Source: Nitrospira sp.
GTDB taxonomy: Bacteria > Nitrospirota > Nitrospiria > Nitrospirales > UBA8639
Direction: 5' to 3'
Assembly: GCA_024760505.1 (NCBI GenBank)
Contig: CP058931.1
Coordinates: 1,684,001-1,748,000, forward strand
Length of the DNA: 64,000 nt
Shown here: positions 16,486-25,125 of the stretch, piece after piece
Position numbering within the stretch: the first letter of the stretch is position 1
Layout of the letters: each line of letters begins with the position of its first letter
The notes under the pieces: generated by a model
Told to the model about the DNA's origin: nothing
Seen by the model: the letters and a program-made list of their open reading frames with translations, nothing else
The model's database searches: none
Position numbers and translations under genes: made by a program

Positions 16486-19191
16486 ATGAGTGAAGAGATG
16501 TCTTTGCCCCCTACCGGTTTGACGGAACACAAGAACTCCTCTCTGGGGCTTCATGTTCTCCAATCCCAGCGCGAGGTTCTTCGGCAACGCTTAATTGAAG
16601 GGGCGACCGGCAGTGAGATCACCCAGGCCTTTTCGGATTTCATGGATGCTTTACTGATCGCGCGGTTTCGGGAGGTCATTCAGCAAGGCAATGCAGGTGT
16701 GCGAGCTGGATGGCAGCAATGTTGTCTAGTGGCGATGGGGGGGTATGGGCGGCGGGAGTTAGCTCCATATTCTGACATCGATGTGATGATTCTCACTCAG
16801 GGCAATCAAAGGGAACTCGCTGAGGCACTGTCTACCGGAGTCTTTCACCGGCTTTGGGATCTTGGGTTTCAAGTGGGGCATAGTGTGCGGTCCCTCGCAG
16901 AATGTCTGACGATTGCAGAGGCCGATCTGGCTGCCTGTACCTCACTGATGGAATCGCGATTTCTCATCGGCAGTGCTTCGGTGTTTCAGCAATTTCAACG
17001 AAAATTCGAACGTCGGATCATCAAGAAACGGGCGCAACGGTTTGTTCTGGATAAAATTCAAGAGCGAGAGCGAGAGTATGCCAAATTTGGTGAGACGGTC
17101 TTTATGCTGGAACCGAATATTAAAAAAAGTAAGGGGGGGCTTCGGGATCTGCATTTACTGCAATGGGTTGGCCAGGCTCGATATGGAGCGGGGACGATTC
17201 AAGAACTCTCGAATCGGGGAATAATTGCTATTCAGGATTATCAGGTTCTGCAAGAAGCGCAGGAATTTCTTTGGCGAGTTCGGTGTTTTTTGCATTTTGA
17301 AGCGGGACGGGCTCAAGATATCCTTACGTTCGACGATCAGGTTCGGCTCTCTGCGCTTTGGGGATTTGTGGATCATTCTCATTTGTTGGCCGTTGAGCAA
17401 TTTATGCAAGTGTATTTCCGTCATACGACCGGGTTGTTTGACCGTGGGCGGCGGTTTCTTGATCAAGCCAGGGAGGAATCCTGGTTGGACCGGGTTCGCC
17501 AATGGTGGCCTCCCCCATTAATTGAGGGGCACTTCCGTATTATGGAAAATCGGCTGACCATTCAGTCGGATAAACTCCTTGAGGTGATGGAGAGCCCCAT
17601 GCTGCTCCTGAGTTTATTTGTGACCTCTCAACGTCAAGCAGTCCCCATCGATTCGCACATTCTCAATGAATTGTCTCAGCACATGGGAACCTTACCCAAT
17701 GAGCGGTTTCATACCAAGCCGGTGAGTAGGCTTTTTCGACACATTCTGTCAAGCCCTGGTCGGATAGCTCAAATTCTTGAGGCCATGCATCAGGCTAGTC
17801 TACTGGAAAAGCTCGTGCCGGCTTTCTCCCGAGTACGTGGCCTCATGCAGTTCAATCAATATCATAAATACACGGTCGATGAGCACAGTCTGCTCGCAGT
17901 GAGGGAAGCGGAACGGCTTCACAATCATCAAGGGATCATAGGAGAGGTTTACCGAAACATCGCTGATAAAGACATTTTGCATCTGGCGCTGTTGCTGCAT
18001 GATTTAGGCAAAGGGCGTCCTGGGGATCATAGTGAAGTCGGTCAGGAGATTGCCCATTTAACAGCTGATCGGTTGGATTTATCTGAGAAGGAACGGCAGA
18101 CTCTCGCTTTCCTGGTTCGCCATCACTTGCAGATGTCGCATACGGCTTTTCGCCGAGATCTCAACGATCCTAAAACCATTGTCACATTTGCCCGATTGGT
18201 AAAAACTGTCGGGATGCTTCAAAAGCTGTTTATTCTGACTATTGCAGATATATCAGCGGTGGGACCTGAGGTGATGACGAAATGGAAAGAGTCCTTATTA
18301 GGGGAATTGTATTCCCTGACCTACGCAGAGCTTGCCGGGGATGCAGGTCCATCGTATTCCGGTGATGGGAGTAAGAATCTTCCGCCCGAAGCTCGAGACA
18401 AACTTATCAAGATTTTAAGGGCCGATCGAAGCGAGGGCCATTCTCCTGAACCCGACTGGTCGGAATGGGTGAATGCCCAACTTCAACAACTTCCCAGCCG
18501 GTACGTTCAGTCGACACCGGTTGACCAAATGGCGGCGTATCTTTTAGCCATTCGTTCTCTCCCAGTCAAGCCGACTCATGTGGAAGCCAGATTCAATCAG
18601 GCCTCAGGTGTTTCGGAGTATGTGCTGATCACCCGTGAACAGACCAAACCAGGTATTTTCATGCAAGTGGCCGGAGTGTTAGCCGCCATGGGTTTGCAGG
18701 TATTGGAAGCGCAAATTATGACCCTGAAGGATGGCACGGTGTGGGATGTGTTCTCGGTACATGATTCAGACTATGAAGGGCCGCCATCTGCCGGGCGCCT
18801 AGAGGAGGTGGCAAAGGAAATTCAAGAGGTCGTGGAGGGAAGACAATCCGTTCACCAAATGGTTGAACGACGACGGCGCATGGCCTTTGGTCGTCCCTTT
18901 CCTACTGGCCGGCATCCCACGGAAGTCCATATTGATCATGGGGTCTCAGATACCTTTACGGTGATTGACGTCTTTGCCGATGACAAGCAAGGGTTGCTCT
19001 TTGTGATAGCCAAAACGCTGGTTCAATTGGGTCTGTCAATTCATATGGCCAGAATCGGGACCAGGTTAGATCAGGTGGCCGATGTCTTTTATGTGACCAA
19101 TTCTCAGGGAGAAAAAATTCTTTCCGGGGAAGACTGTGAGCAAATTCAACATACTCTTCACGCCGCGGTTGATCAATTTCTGGATGAATAA
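16486..19191 (+). CDS. glnD: Bifunctional PII uridylyltransferase / uridylyl-removing enzyme
   Basis: Senses glutamine and modifies PII signal proteins. Domains in order: nucleotidyltransferase with GGYGRRELAPYSDIDVMI near residue 87, the PII-uridylyltransferase helical domain with NIKKSKGGLRDLHLLQW, an HD hydrolase with LALLLHDLGKGRPGDHSEVG near residue 500, and two C-terminal ACT domains (TREQTKPGIFMQVAGVLA and VFADDKQGLLFVIAKTL). ATG 16486 has CGGGAG 9 nt upstream, better than the TTG at 16477. It lies 43 bp after nadE and so is likely under the same leader control. Confidence 0.96.
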   Translation: MSEEMSLPPTGLTEHKNSSLGLHVLQSQREVLRQRLIEGATGSEITQAFSDFMDALLIARFREVIQQGNAGVRAGWQQCCLVAMGGYGRRELAPYSDIDVMILTQGNQRELAEALSTGVFHRLWDLGFQVGHSVRSLAECLTIAEADLAACTSLMESRFLIGSASVFQQFQRKFERRIIKKRAQRFVLDKIQEREREYAKFGETVFMLEPNIKKSKGGLRDLHLLQWVGQARYGAGTIQELSNRGIIAIQDYQVLQEAQEFLWRVRCFLHFEAGRAQDILTFDDQVRLSALWGFVDHSHLLAVEQFMQVYFRHTTGLFDRGRRFLDQAREESWLDRVRQWWPPPLIEGHFRIMENRLTIQSDKLLEVMESPMLLLSLFVTSQRQAVPIDSHILNELSQHMGTLPNERFHTKPVSRLFRHILSSPGRIAQILEAMHQASLLEKLVPAFSRVRGLMQFNQYHKYTVDEHSLLAVREAERLHNHQGIIGEVYRNIADKDILHLALLLHDLGKGRPGDHSEVGQEIAHLTADRLDLSEKERQTLAFLVRHHLQMSHTAFRRDLNDPKTIVTFARLVKTVGMLQKLFILTIADISAVGPEVMTKWKESLLGELYSLTYAELAGDAGPSYSGDGSKNLPPEARDKLIKILRADRSEGHSPEPDWSEWVNAQLQQLPSRYVQSTPVDQMAAYLLAIRSLPVKPTHVEARFNQASGVSEYVLITREQTKPGIFMQVAGVLAAMGLQVLEAQIMTLKDGTVWDVFSVHDSDYEGPPSAGRLEEVAKEIQEVVEGRQSVHQMVERRRRMAFGRPFPTGRHPTEVHIDHGVSDTFTVIDVFADDKQGLLFVIAKTLVQLGLSIHMARIGTRLDQVADVFYVTNSQGEKILSGEDCEQIQHTLHAAVDQFLDE

Positions 19192-19262
19192 TTTAGGTCG
19201 TTCTTGCGTATATGCACCATTTGCCGGCGTGGTGAGTTATCGAAGAGGGCCTTTGGCATAGA

Positions 19263-19454
19263 TTAGGGTTTTTCAGCCAAAAACCAGCCTTTGGCCATTA
19301 AGCATTGTCCAGCGGCATCTTCAGAAAGTTTAAATACACGGGAGAGGGTTTCGGAAATTCCCTGATCGTCAGGGTTGGACCTTAATGATTGGCGGCACTG
19401 CCTGACATCCTCCTCAATTTCCCCTAGTTGATAAATGGATTTAGCCCAAAACAT
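19263..19454 (-). CDS. Small protein ending KGWFLAEKP; possibly 5'-decayed lipoprotein paralogue
   Basis: 63 residues, related to the lipoprotein at 27626-27940: both contain (F/Y)WAK, a charged middle with a conserved cysteine pair, and an identical KGWFLAEKP end. Reading the frame upstream of the ATG gives ICTLQMFWAK, in which the cysteine has the same spacing to WAK as the lipobox cysteine of the paralogue. No signal peptide or start codon precedes it, however, before a TAG stop. The gene may have lost its export signal by mutation. Function unknown. Confidence 0.5.
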   Translation of the reverse strand: MFWAKSIYQLGEIEEDVRQCRQSLRSNPDDQGISETLSRVFKLSEDAAGQCLMAKGWFLAEKP

Positions 19455-19790
19455 TTGAAGTGTGCAAATGGACGATGGCGGATGAATGAAGAAAAAATTT
19501 CTCTACGGGAGAGGAAGTGTGTGAGGAAATCCTGCAGAGTAACCCGCATAACAGATAGGTCATTCTCGGAAAAGAATGCTTCTCATCCAAGAGATCAGAA
19601 GGTGAAACCTTGGCTTTGATCCTGATCTGATGTTATGCCACGAGCGCTTTCGTGGCGACATGGGCAAAGAAGAGACTGGTCACGTCTAGGTATTGGCCCA
19701 TTTCGTATGGGTGCCAGGGGTCTGCCGTGACACAGTGGTTGCGATGAACTCACCCTCTCTGAAGAATAACCTATTTTCGTCAATAGAGCA
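19455..19790. other. Intergenic gap
   Basis: 336 bp with no convincing gene. The only structure I see is a short hairpin, GCCACGAgcgctTTCGTGGC, at about 19635-19655. Small open frames on both strands lack Shine-Dalgarno sequences and recognisable features. Confidence 0.4.
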
Positions 19791-19964
19791 TTAGAGGATC
19801 TCATGGATGAGGTGGGCGTGCCGATGGGCTCTGGTCTTGACTGATTCCCTTAGGGCGGCTAGGGCCTGGGAAGTAATTGCAGATCCGCAATTCGTACAGC
19901 ACCAAAATGCTCCGGTTGGTGCAAGGGTACTGTTCTGGCATTGAGGACAGCGTTGGAATGACAT
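19791..19964 (-). CDS. Small zinc-ribbon protein
   Basis: 57 residues with two CxxC-type knuckles, CPQC near residue 5 and CCTNC near residue 22, the pattern of a zinc ribbon; the remainder is helical and His-rich at the end. ATG 19964 has AAAGGA 7-8 nt upstream and is preferred to the longer frame starting at 19997. It may bind nucleic acid or protein; nothing more specific can be said. Confidence 0.65.
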   Translation of the reverse strand: MSFQRCPQCQNSTLAPTGAFWCCTNCGSAITSQALAALRESVKTRAHRHAHLIHEIL

Positions 19965-20177
19965 GGTTGATTCCTTTCTTAAGGTGATTGGTGTCAAAAG
20001 CCAGCATCAAAGAAAGTAGGGGACCCGGGAGTGCGTATGGGCCCCCCACTAGCTTGAAGAGGGGAAGAGCCCTCTCCGGGATAGACTGACAGTTCGGTTA
20101 GTGGAGACCTCCAGGTAAATAATTATTAATGTCGTATCATAAAAACGTGTTTGGGTGGTTTTGCCATTTGTCCATCC

Positions 20178-21347
20178 TCATCCATGATCTTCCACGAGGC
20201 TGCGAGAGTATCCTGAAACCACCTCTGAATTCTTGAGAGCCGGTTGAGGACTGACAAGTAATGGAGAGTTTTTGGACTGGGGAGTTGAGAAAATCATCCT
20301 TCCCGTGTTGGTTTGCATGAACCGGGTCACCATCACCTCAATCGCTTGACCGACCAGAGTCGCACCGTGGTCGACGACGACCATCGTGCCATCATCTAGA
20401 TGGGCAATGCCCTGCTCCTGCCCCTGACCCTCTTTGTGAATGAAGACACGTATGGTTTCTCCAGGCAATACCAGGGGGCGTAATTGGTAGGTTAATTCGT
20501 TCACATTGAGGGAGGGCACACCTTGAAGAGCTGCGACTTTTGCCAGGTTCCAATCATTAGTTACGATCTTGGCTTCACGGTTCTTGGCTATGGCGATCAG
20601 TTGATGGTCAACCGCTGATATATCGGGTTCCCAATCCTCAATAACCACCACATCCCTATTTGGAAGCTGCTGTAGTTGGGATAAGATATCCAAGCCACGC
20701 TTCCCCTTGGTTCGTTTAGAGAGATGCGCCGAGTCGGCTAACGTCTGGAGTTCATGCAAAATACTTTTGGGGACGATGAAAGGACCTTCCAAGAAGCCTG
20801 TGGTGCAGAGTGGCAATATTCGGCCATCAATAATGGCGCTAGAATCCAGCAATTTTTGAACGGTTTTCGATGGGGGTTGCGAAGTGGGAGGAGGAGACTC
20901 TTTTGGAAATTCCGCGATTGAGGTCGGCGACAGTGTATTGGAGATGTGAATGCCGATCATTAACCCGATGTAGGGACAGAGAAGAAAGATAGGCAGCCCG
21001 ATCCACGGGGTAAGAGAAGGCATCTGGAGCAGCCCCGTCCACATTCCCATGTTCAATACAAAACCGATTCCCGCCAAGGCAACGATGAGGCCAAGGCTAC
21101 CACCAATCAAGGTAGAGCGGTGACATGCTGTCAAAGGTCGTTCTAACCATAGAGCCAGGCATCCGACTGCCAAGCCTATGGCTCCCCAGAGAACAATGTC
21201 TGGAAGGGCATCGGTCCACTGAGAGGGAGCATGGCCAAGACCAACATACATCCCCACCATTAGACACAAGAAGAGATACAGCCATTGTTGAATGGAAAGA
21301 AATGGGGTTTTTGAAACGGGGGATAACGCAGAGGCTGGCGCAATCAT
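20178..21347 (-). CDS. PIN and TRAM domain membrane protein (YacL-like)
   Basis: Four N-terminal membrane helices (about residues 18-145) are followed by a PIN nuclease domain with the acidic set in LDSSAIIDGRI, LHELQTLAD, AVDHQLIAIA and VTNDWNLAKVA, and then a TRAM RNA-binding domain (GQGIAHLDDGTMVVVDHG). This architecture matches the YacL family of putative membrane-bound ribonucleases. An AAGGAG sits 9-10 nt before ATG 21347. The C-terminal tail of about 40 residues is low in conservation. It stands alone, with no ispD partner next to it. Confidence 0.88.
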   Translation of the reverse strand: MIAPASALSPVSKTPFLSIQQWLYLFLCLMVGMYVGLGHAPSQWTDALPDIVLWGAIGLAVGCLALWLERPLTACHRSTLIGGSLGLIVALAGIGFVLNMGMWTGLLQMPSLTPWIGLPIFLLCPYIGLMIGIHISNTLSPTSIAEFPKESPPPTSQPPSKTVQKLLDSSAIIDGRILPLCTTGFLEGPFIVPKSILHELQTLADSAHLSKRTKGKRGLDILSQLQQLPNRDVVVIEDWEPDISAVDHQLIAIAKNREAKIVTNDWNLAKVAALQGVPSLNVNELTYQLRPLVLPGETIRVFIHKEGQGQEQGIAHLDDGTMVVVDHGATLVGQAIEVMVTRFMQTNTGRMIFSTPQSKNSPLLVSPQPALKNSEVVSGYSRSLVEDHG

Positions 21348-21403
21348 CTTAGATTTTCTCCTTCAAGGGTTGGTACAGAATTCCATTGTTGGGGGGGGGA
21401 GTT

Positions 21404-21934
21404 TCAGCCTGTTGGAGCCTCAAATGATGAAGAGTGTGGCAGAAGATGGTCGAAGGAAAGCCTCGATTTAAGCTCAGCTTGAACAGATCTCCGACAGAAA
21501 TCACTTTCTGCAACCTCCAGCACTGTGGTGATACCTCGGAGGTTCAGATCATGGAATAGGCGAAATTGTAGGCAGCAGCGATGGTCAAAAAATAATGTTT
21601 CGCATCGATGGGGCGGTAAGGAGGCTGAGAGGTGTAGTGTCCGTCCCAAACGATTGAGAGGATCAGTTAAAAATGGAAGACCAAAGTTCTGAGGAGGACG
21701 ACTCCAGGAATTCCCAAGAAAGGCGTTGTCCGGTACTAAGGCCGCGAGCACAATCTTTCCTGCACGAAACCGGTTGACCTGTTGTTCCAGCAACCATGCA
21801 TCGGTTTCAGTAAAGGCAGGTAAGCAGCAGAGCACAAATTGAGTTCCCTGAAACGTTGTCAGGGGAAGATACTGCCATCTGCCATTTAGCAAACATGGGG
21901 TTTTCCATATGGGTGCACGCGTTCCGATCTTCAT
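21404..21934 (-). CDS. Peroxiredoxin-like (thioredoxin-fold) protein, degenerate
   Basis: 176 residues; begins MKIGTRAPIWKTPCLLNG and has FVLCCLPAF, LPFLTDPLNRLGRTLHL and CETLFFDHRCC, which fit the AhpC/TSA-Redoxin fold in order. It is a paralogue of the gene at 23093-23602, sharing LCCLP, (L/I)P(F/L)LTD and CxTxxFD. Where the paralogue has a cysteine after CCLPKLEF, this copy has Thr, so the usual peroxidatic site seems absent. ATG 21934 has a strong AAGGAGGG Shine-Dalgarno. A Fur-box-like site lies about 140 bp upstream, suggesting induction under iron limitation. Confidence 0.7.
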   Translation of the reverse strand: MKIGTRAPIWKTPCLLNGRWQYLPLTTFQGTQFVLCCLPAFTETDAWLLEQQVNRFRAGKIVLAALVPDNAFLGNSWSRPPQNFGLPFLTDPLNRLGRTLHLSASLPPHRCETLFFDHRCCLQFRLFHDLNLRGITTVLEVAESDFCRRSVQAELKSRLSFDHLLPHSSSFEAPTG

Positions 21935-22071
21935 GCTGTTCCCTCCTTGGTATTCAGTAAAAAACCTTCTGGGTCCGAGCAAATCAGACATTGGCAAGGT
22001 TGTGTCCGGATATTTGTGAGCATTCGGGTTGGAGTGCCAAAATTGAATTTCTTTATTACTATTATGATTTT

Positions 22072-22090
22072 GATATCCATTATCATTATC
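22072..22090 (-). promoter_or_regulatory. Fur-box-like operator
   Basis: Read on the - strand this is GATAATGATAATGGATATC, matching the classical Fur box GATAATGATAATCATTATC at 16 of 19 positions; further TGATAAT-type half-sites extend to about 22100. It lies upstream of the peroxiredoxin-like gene starting at 21934. A fur gene is present at 34657-35091. Confidence 0.65.
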
Positions 22091-22449
22091 ATTAATGATA
22101 CATAAAAAGAAAAAGATTTGTCAATTTTGTTGATTTTCGTTTGAAAAGGAAGCAAGGAATAAAGCTTCTTCGGCCAGGTTTAACGGGTTGTAGCGCCTGT
22201 TTTTCTCTATTCCATCCACCCACGATATTCTGCTTGCATAAAAAGCTTCCTCTTCTTTTTTGATTCGTCTGGCTAAGAGGGGAGCCTTGATCCTGGTCAT
22301 ACCTACTATGAAAAACTATTGCTCATCCTTGCTGGCTTGACGTTCAATTTTTCCCTTCCCTGTTATTGACCCTCACGACCATGTAATGGGGTGAAAAAAA
22401 TAATCATGAATACCATCTTTCGTACGATCATTAGGCAATGGACAGGAGG

Positions 22450-22635
22450 TCATTGGAAGGGATCGCAAAGCATGGCATGAATTGGACATCCCACTTGAAC
22501 ATTGGCCATGATTTGGCTTTGCCAACCAAAACCGATCAAATTCATTAAACAGACCTGCAGCCAACTTTCCCATTCTTCAATCCATCCAACTGGTTTTATT
22601 GGCTTATGAGCAGTATGATTCCGGGCCATGCCCAC
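22450..22635 (-). CDS. Possible small protein, uncertain
   Basis: 61 residues with a Trp-rich segment (GWIEEWESWLQ) and two cysteines near the end. It would overlap the preceding small membrane-protein gene by 40 bp and has no clear Shine-Dalgarno. I list it because its composition looks more protein-like than the other frames here; it may be non-coding. No family recognised. Confidence 0.3.
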   Translation of the reverse strand: MGMARNHTAHKPIKPVGWIEEWESWLQVCLMNLIGFGWQSQIMANVQVGCPIHAMLCDPFQ

Positions 22636-22730
22636 AGACCAATGATGCTGAGAAAAACGATTCCCAAGGATACCGACAAACTAATGAACACGGGCTTTTC
22701 CCCTTCGATGATAAATGAGTCTTTTTTCAT
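22596..22730 (-). CDS. Small single-TM protein
   Basis: 44 residues: a short polar N-terminus (MKKDSFIIEGEKP) and one long hydrophobic helix (VFISLSVSLGIVFLSIIGLW). ATG 22730 has AAGGGA 8 nt upstream; upstream ATGs at 22769 and 22751 are alternatives. It lies behind the Fur-linked genes at 23602 and 23023 on the same strand. Function unknown. Confidence 0.5.
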   Translation of the reverse strand: MKKDSFIIEGEKPVFISLSVSLGIVFLSIIGLWAWPGIILLISQ

Positions 22731-22767
22731 GAGGTGTCCCTTGGATTCCATTACCAGATTAAGAGTC

Positions 22768-22798
22768 ATCAAGTACGTTCTCTTTGAACGTACTTGAT
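22768..22798. repeat. Perfect 13-bp inverted repeat
   Basis: ATCAAGTACGTTC at 22768-22780 and its exact complement GAACGTACTTGAT at 22786-22798, with a 5-bp spacer TCTTT. There is no T tract on either side, so it does not look like an intrinsic terminator. It lies between the small genes at 22817 and 22596. Confidence 0.8.
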
Positions 22799-22816
22799 GG
22801 ATGACGAATATTTTCC

Positions 22817-23023
22817 TCAATGACAAGTAGTGGCTTTTTGATCAGCGAGGCTGGGTGCTCTTCGAAACCCAGCGGGGTTTGATACCTGAGCCGCCATTCT
22901 GGTCAATTGCATTGCATAGGCGAGAAACTCTTCTTTCTCGAAATGAAGGGTAATCGACCCATAGGTGAGATGAATACGACTACAGTCACAGACGTTCAGC
23001 TTGAGTTGTTGACCTGATGGCAT
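22817..23023 (-). CDS. Conserved small hypothetical protein
   Basis: 68 residues. The middle, IHLTYGSITLHFEKEEFLAYA, reads as a beta-hairpin plus helix and resembles short conserved proteins of unknown function; CDC lies near residue 12. ATG 23023 has AGGAG 8 nt upstream. It starts 69 bp after the peroxiredoxin-like gene at 23093-23602 and is probably in the same Fur-linked transcript. Confidence 0.6.
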   Translation of the reverse strand: MPSGQQLKLNVCDCSRIHLTYGSITLHFEKEEFLAYAMQLTRMAAQVSNPAGFRRAPSLADQKATTCH

Positions 23024-23092
23024 AAGTGTCTCCTGAGTGGTATGAGGTTAATTTGTGAGTGAGTATCAGCAGAGGGTTGCTTTCAGACCCCG

Positions 23093-23602
23093 TTAGGCAA
23101 ATATGAAATTGGCAGTAACGGAATTATCGATATGTTCTTGAGGTGGCTGAGGCGAAAAGTCCTGGCATTGCTTCAACATGCCCAAAAGGAGGGTCATGCC
23201 ATGCCAGTTGAACAAATGGATCCGTCGTTCTCTGATCACTCCCTTTGGGTCGAAGATAAATGTCTGGCATTGGTTTAAGGGAGGTTTACTCCATAAGCCC
23301 AAGGCTTGACCTAAACATTGTGCGGAGTCAGTCAATAAAGGGATTGAAAGGATTTTAGTTGTTGGGAGGTGCGAAGCGAGAACCGGGTGAACAGGGTGTT
23401 GCATACCCAACAGGAGGGCGCCCTGTTTGTGGACGGCTCTACGAAACTGATTGAGAAACACGGCATCGCAAAATTCAAGTTTGGGAAGGCAACACAATAT
23501 GCCCCATTGTCCCTCCAGGCTCGCTAGATCCAATTCGATCATATTTCCCTTCAGCAGTGCAGAAACTCTCATGTGTGGCAGTGTGGAATGTCCTATGTTC
23601 AT
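23093..23602 (-). CDS. Peroxiredoxin-like (thioredoxin-fold) protein
   Basis: 169 residues, homologous to the gene at 21404-21934. It has GILCCLPKLEFCD (candidate redox cysteines), IPLLTDSAQCLGQALGL and CQTFIFDPKGVIRE, in the order of an AhpC/TSA or Redoxin domain; the spacing from the Pro to the third Cys is two residues shorter than in typical 2-Cys peroxiredoxins. ATG 23602 is preferred for its GGAGG 8 nt upstream; the frame runs on to 23836 across the Fur-box region. Peroxide reduction is a guess from the fold. Confidence 0.65.
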   Translation of the reverse strand: MNIGHSTLPHMRVSALLKGNMIELDLASLEGQWGILCCLPKLEFCDAVFLNQFRRAVHKQGALLLGMQHPVHPVLASHLPTTKILSIPLLTDSAQCLGQALGLWSKPPLNQCQTFIFDPKGVIRERRIHLFNWHGMTLLLGMLKQCQDFSPQPPQEHIDNSVTANFIFA

Positions 23603-23821
23603 GGGGATAGCCTCCATTGTTTGTGTCCTCCGACTAAAAAGAAGGGTTGGGCGCTCCGGAGGAGGAAAAGAGACCCAACCTTTTTGGGCGCGTACTGGGT
23701 AGCTTGCTTGCCCTGGAATTGTGTTTTCGTATGTATGATTGTTTGCGTTCATTGGCATTTTGTCGGGGCTGAATTTTGCCGAATGGGAAAATATTGTTCT
23801 AATTGTGATCTCATAATTAAT

Positions 23822-23840
23822 GATAATGAAAATCATTTAT
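23822..23840 (+). promoter_or_regulatory. Fur-box-like operator
   Basis: GATAATGAAAATCATTTAT matches the 19-bp Fur consensus at 15 positions and is itself near-palindromic (ATGAaaaTCAT). It lies about 220 bp upstream of the peroxiredoxin-like gene starting at 23602 on the - strand. Confidence 0.6.
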
Positions 23841-23849
23841 ATTTTCAAT

Positions 23850-25013
23850 AATAAATTGAAGGAAATATTTTGGTTATGCTCAAAAGGCAGAAAAGTCATA
23901 TTTTTAGTCAAAAAAATAAATGAAGCGATTCTCTTTCAGTCAGCAGGGTTTTTCGTCTGGAACCTCCCAAATCCGAATGATCGAGGGGCATCAGGAGGCC
24001 GAATCACGGAAATTATAAAACTTTTTGCGGTAATAAACGGGCAATACGGGTTCTTCATCTGTTGCTGCAGGATTTTTGGCCAGATGGTTTGCCCGGACGG
24101 ATGGACGAGGGGGTTATAAGGCTGGTGGCATTTTGAAATAGTTGAAATCGGGATGGCCCTTTGATCCTGTTTTCAGGTATGAGCGATTTGCAATGTGCAA
24201 GGATGGAATGAATGACTTTTCAAGATGCCCAAGCCTCCTGTCCGAAACAGCTGGCCACGATGTGAACCACCCAGGGCCGAATGAAAATCCTACAATTGTA
24301 CCGGGAACACTTGGACCATCCTCCTTGAAAGTCCACGAGAGAAAAAAGGCGATCAGCAACCCGGAGGACTAACCAAATTTTATCGTACCCGCCCGATGCG
24401 CAGCTTGGTCTAAAGAACGCTGCACCATAAGGGAGTCACTTGGTGGATTTCATGGCGGGATTGCTTCCAGGCCTTTCCTGCCGAATCTAGGGTTTGAATG
24501 GGGCATGCCTCTTTCAGTTCATATGGAGGGTTCAGGAAGACACATCGCATCCGTTAGCCCGCAACAGACCATGAGTTCGGTGAGGGTGATATTTGGGTTT
24601 GGTTTTTTACCGTGTCGATATGTATGCACTCTGTCGAAACCAATAAACATCCTTCTTACGGAGAAGGGCTATCTATCGGGCTCTTCTTCTCCTGGGAATG
24701 GGCGGTCACTTGATTATTAATATTGCCAACACCGCGCCAACCCGTCGCCAATGCTTTCAACCCTTTTCCCCACTAATGGCCACAACCTCCTGAGTGTCTT
24801 GTAATCGGCATTAAGGTGAAGGATATTAGGGCCATTTAGTGAAAACCAGGTCACTAAAATGGTGAAAAAAGAACTGAGTCGGATTGGGAAGAGCAAAGAA
24901 GCAGGACGATTCTTTTTCAAAGAAAGTTCTTGCCGATGTATGTTTTAGGTGATTTTTCGTTCTTGGCTGTCCGAGTGGTGGGAGCGATAGAAGCTTCCTG
25001 CAAGATGAAGTAG
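23850..25013. other. Gene-poor stretch of about 1.2 kb
   Basis: No frame here has a convincing combination of start, Shine-Dalgarno and protein-like composition. The short frames at 24114-24359, 24142-24372, 24505-24720 and 24826-25044 look accidental. It may be the remains of lost genes or hold an unrecognised RNA; I see no repeats within it. Confidence 0.5.
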
Positions 25014-25053
25014 TCAAAAAACAAGCCCACGGTGAAAAACCCACCGTGGGCTT
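25014..25053 (-). terminator. Intrinsic terminator of the dihaem cytochrome gene
   Basis: AAGCCCACGGTG at 25023-25034 pairs perfectly with CACCGTGGGCTT at 25042-25053 (12 bp, 7-base loop). On the - strand it is followed by a run of T (A at 25015-25021 on +). It lies about 70 bp after the stop of the gene at 25126-26961. Confidence 0.9.
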
Positions 25054-25125
25054 AAGGCAGTTCAGTTTCTTCCAGTGGGTAGAGTTCCGTGTGGAAGGCT
25101 TTGCTTGAGGGGAAATGCTTGTCGT

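Noticed and set aside
22373..22573. 66-codon - strand frame
   Set aside because: Overlaps the slightly more plausible frame at 22450-22635; no start signal.
22768..22798. 13-bp inverted repeat considered as a terminator
   Set aside because: No T tract on either strand after the stem.
24114..24372. Overlapping frames on both strands in the gene-poor stretch
   Set aside because: No Shine-Dalgarno, no membrane or domain pattern, and mutually overlapping; probably accidental.
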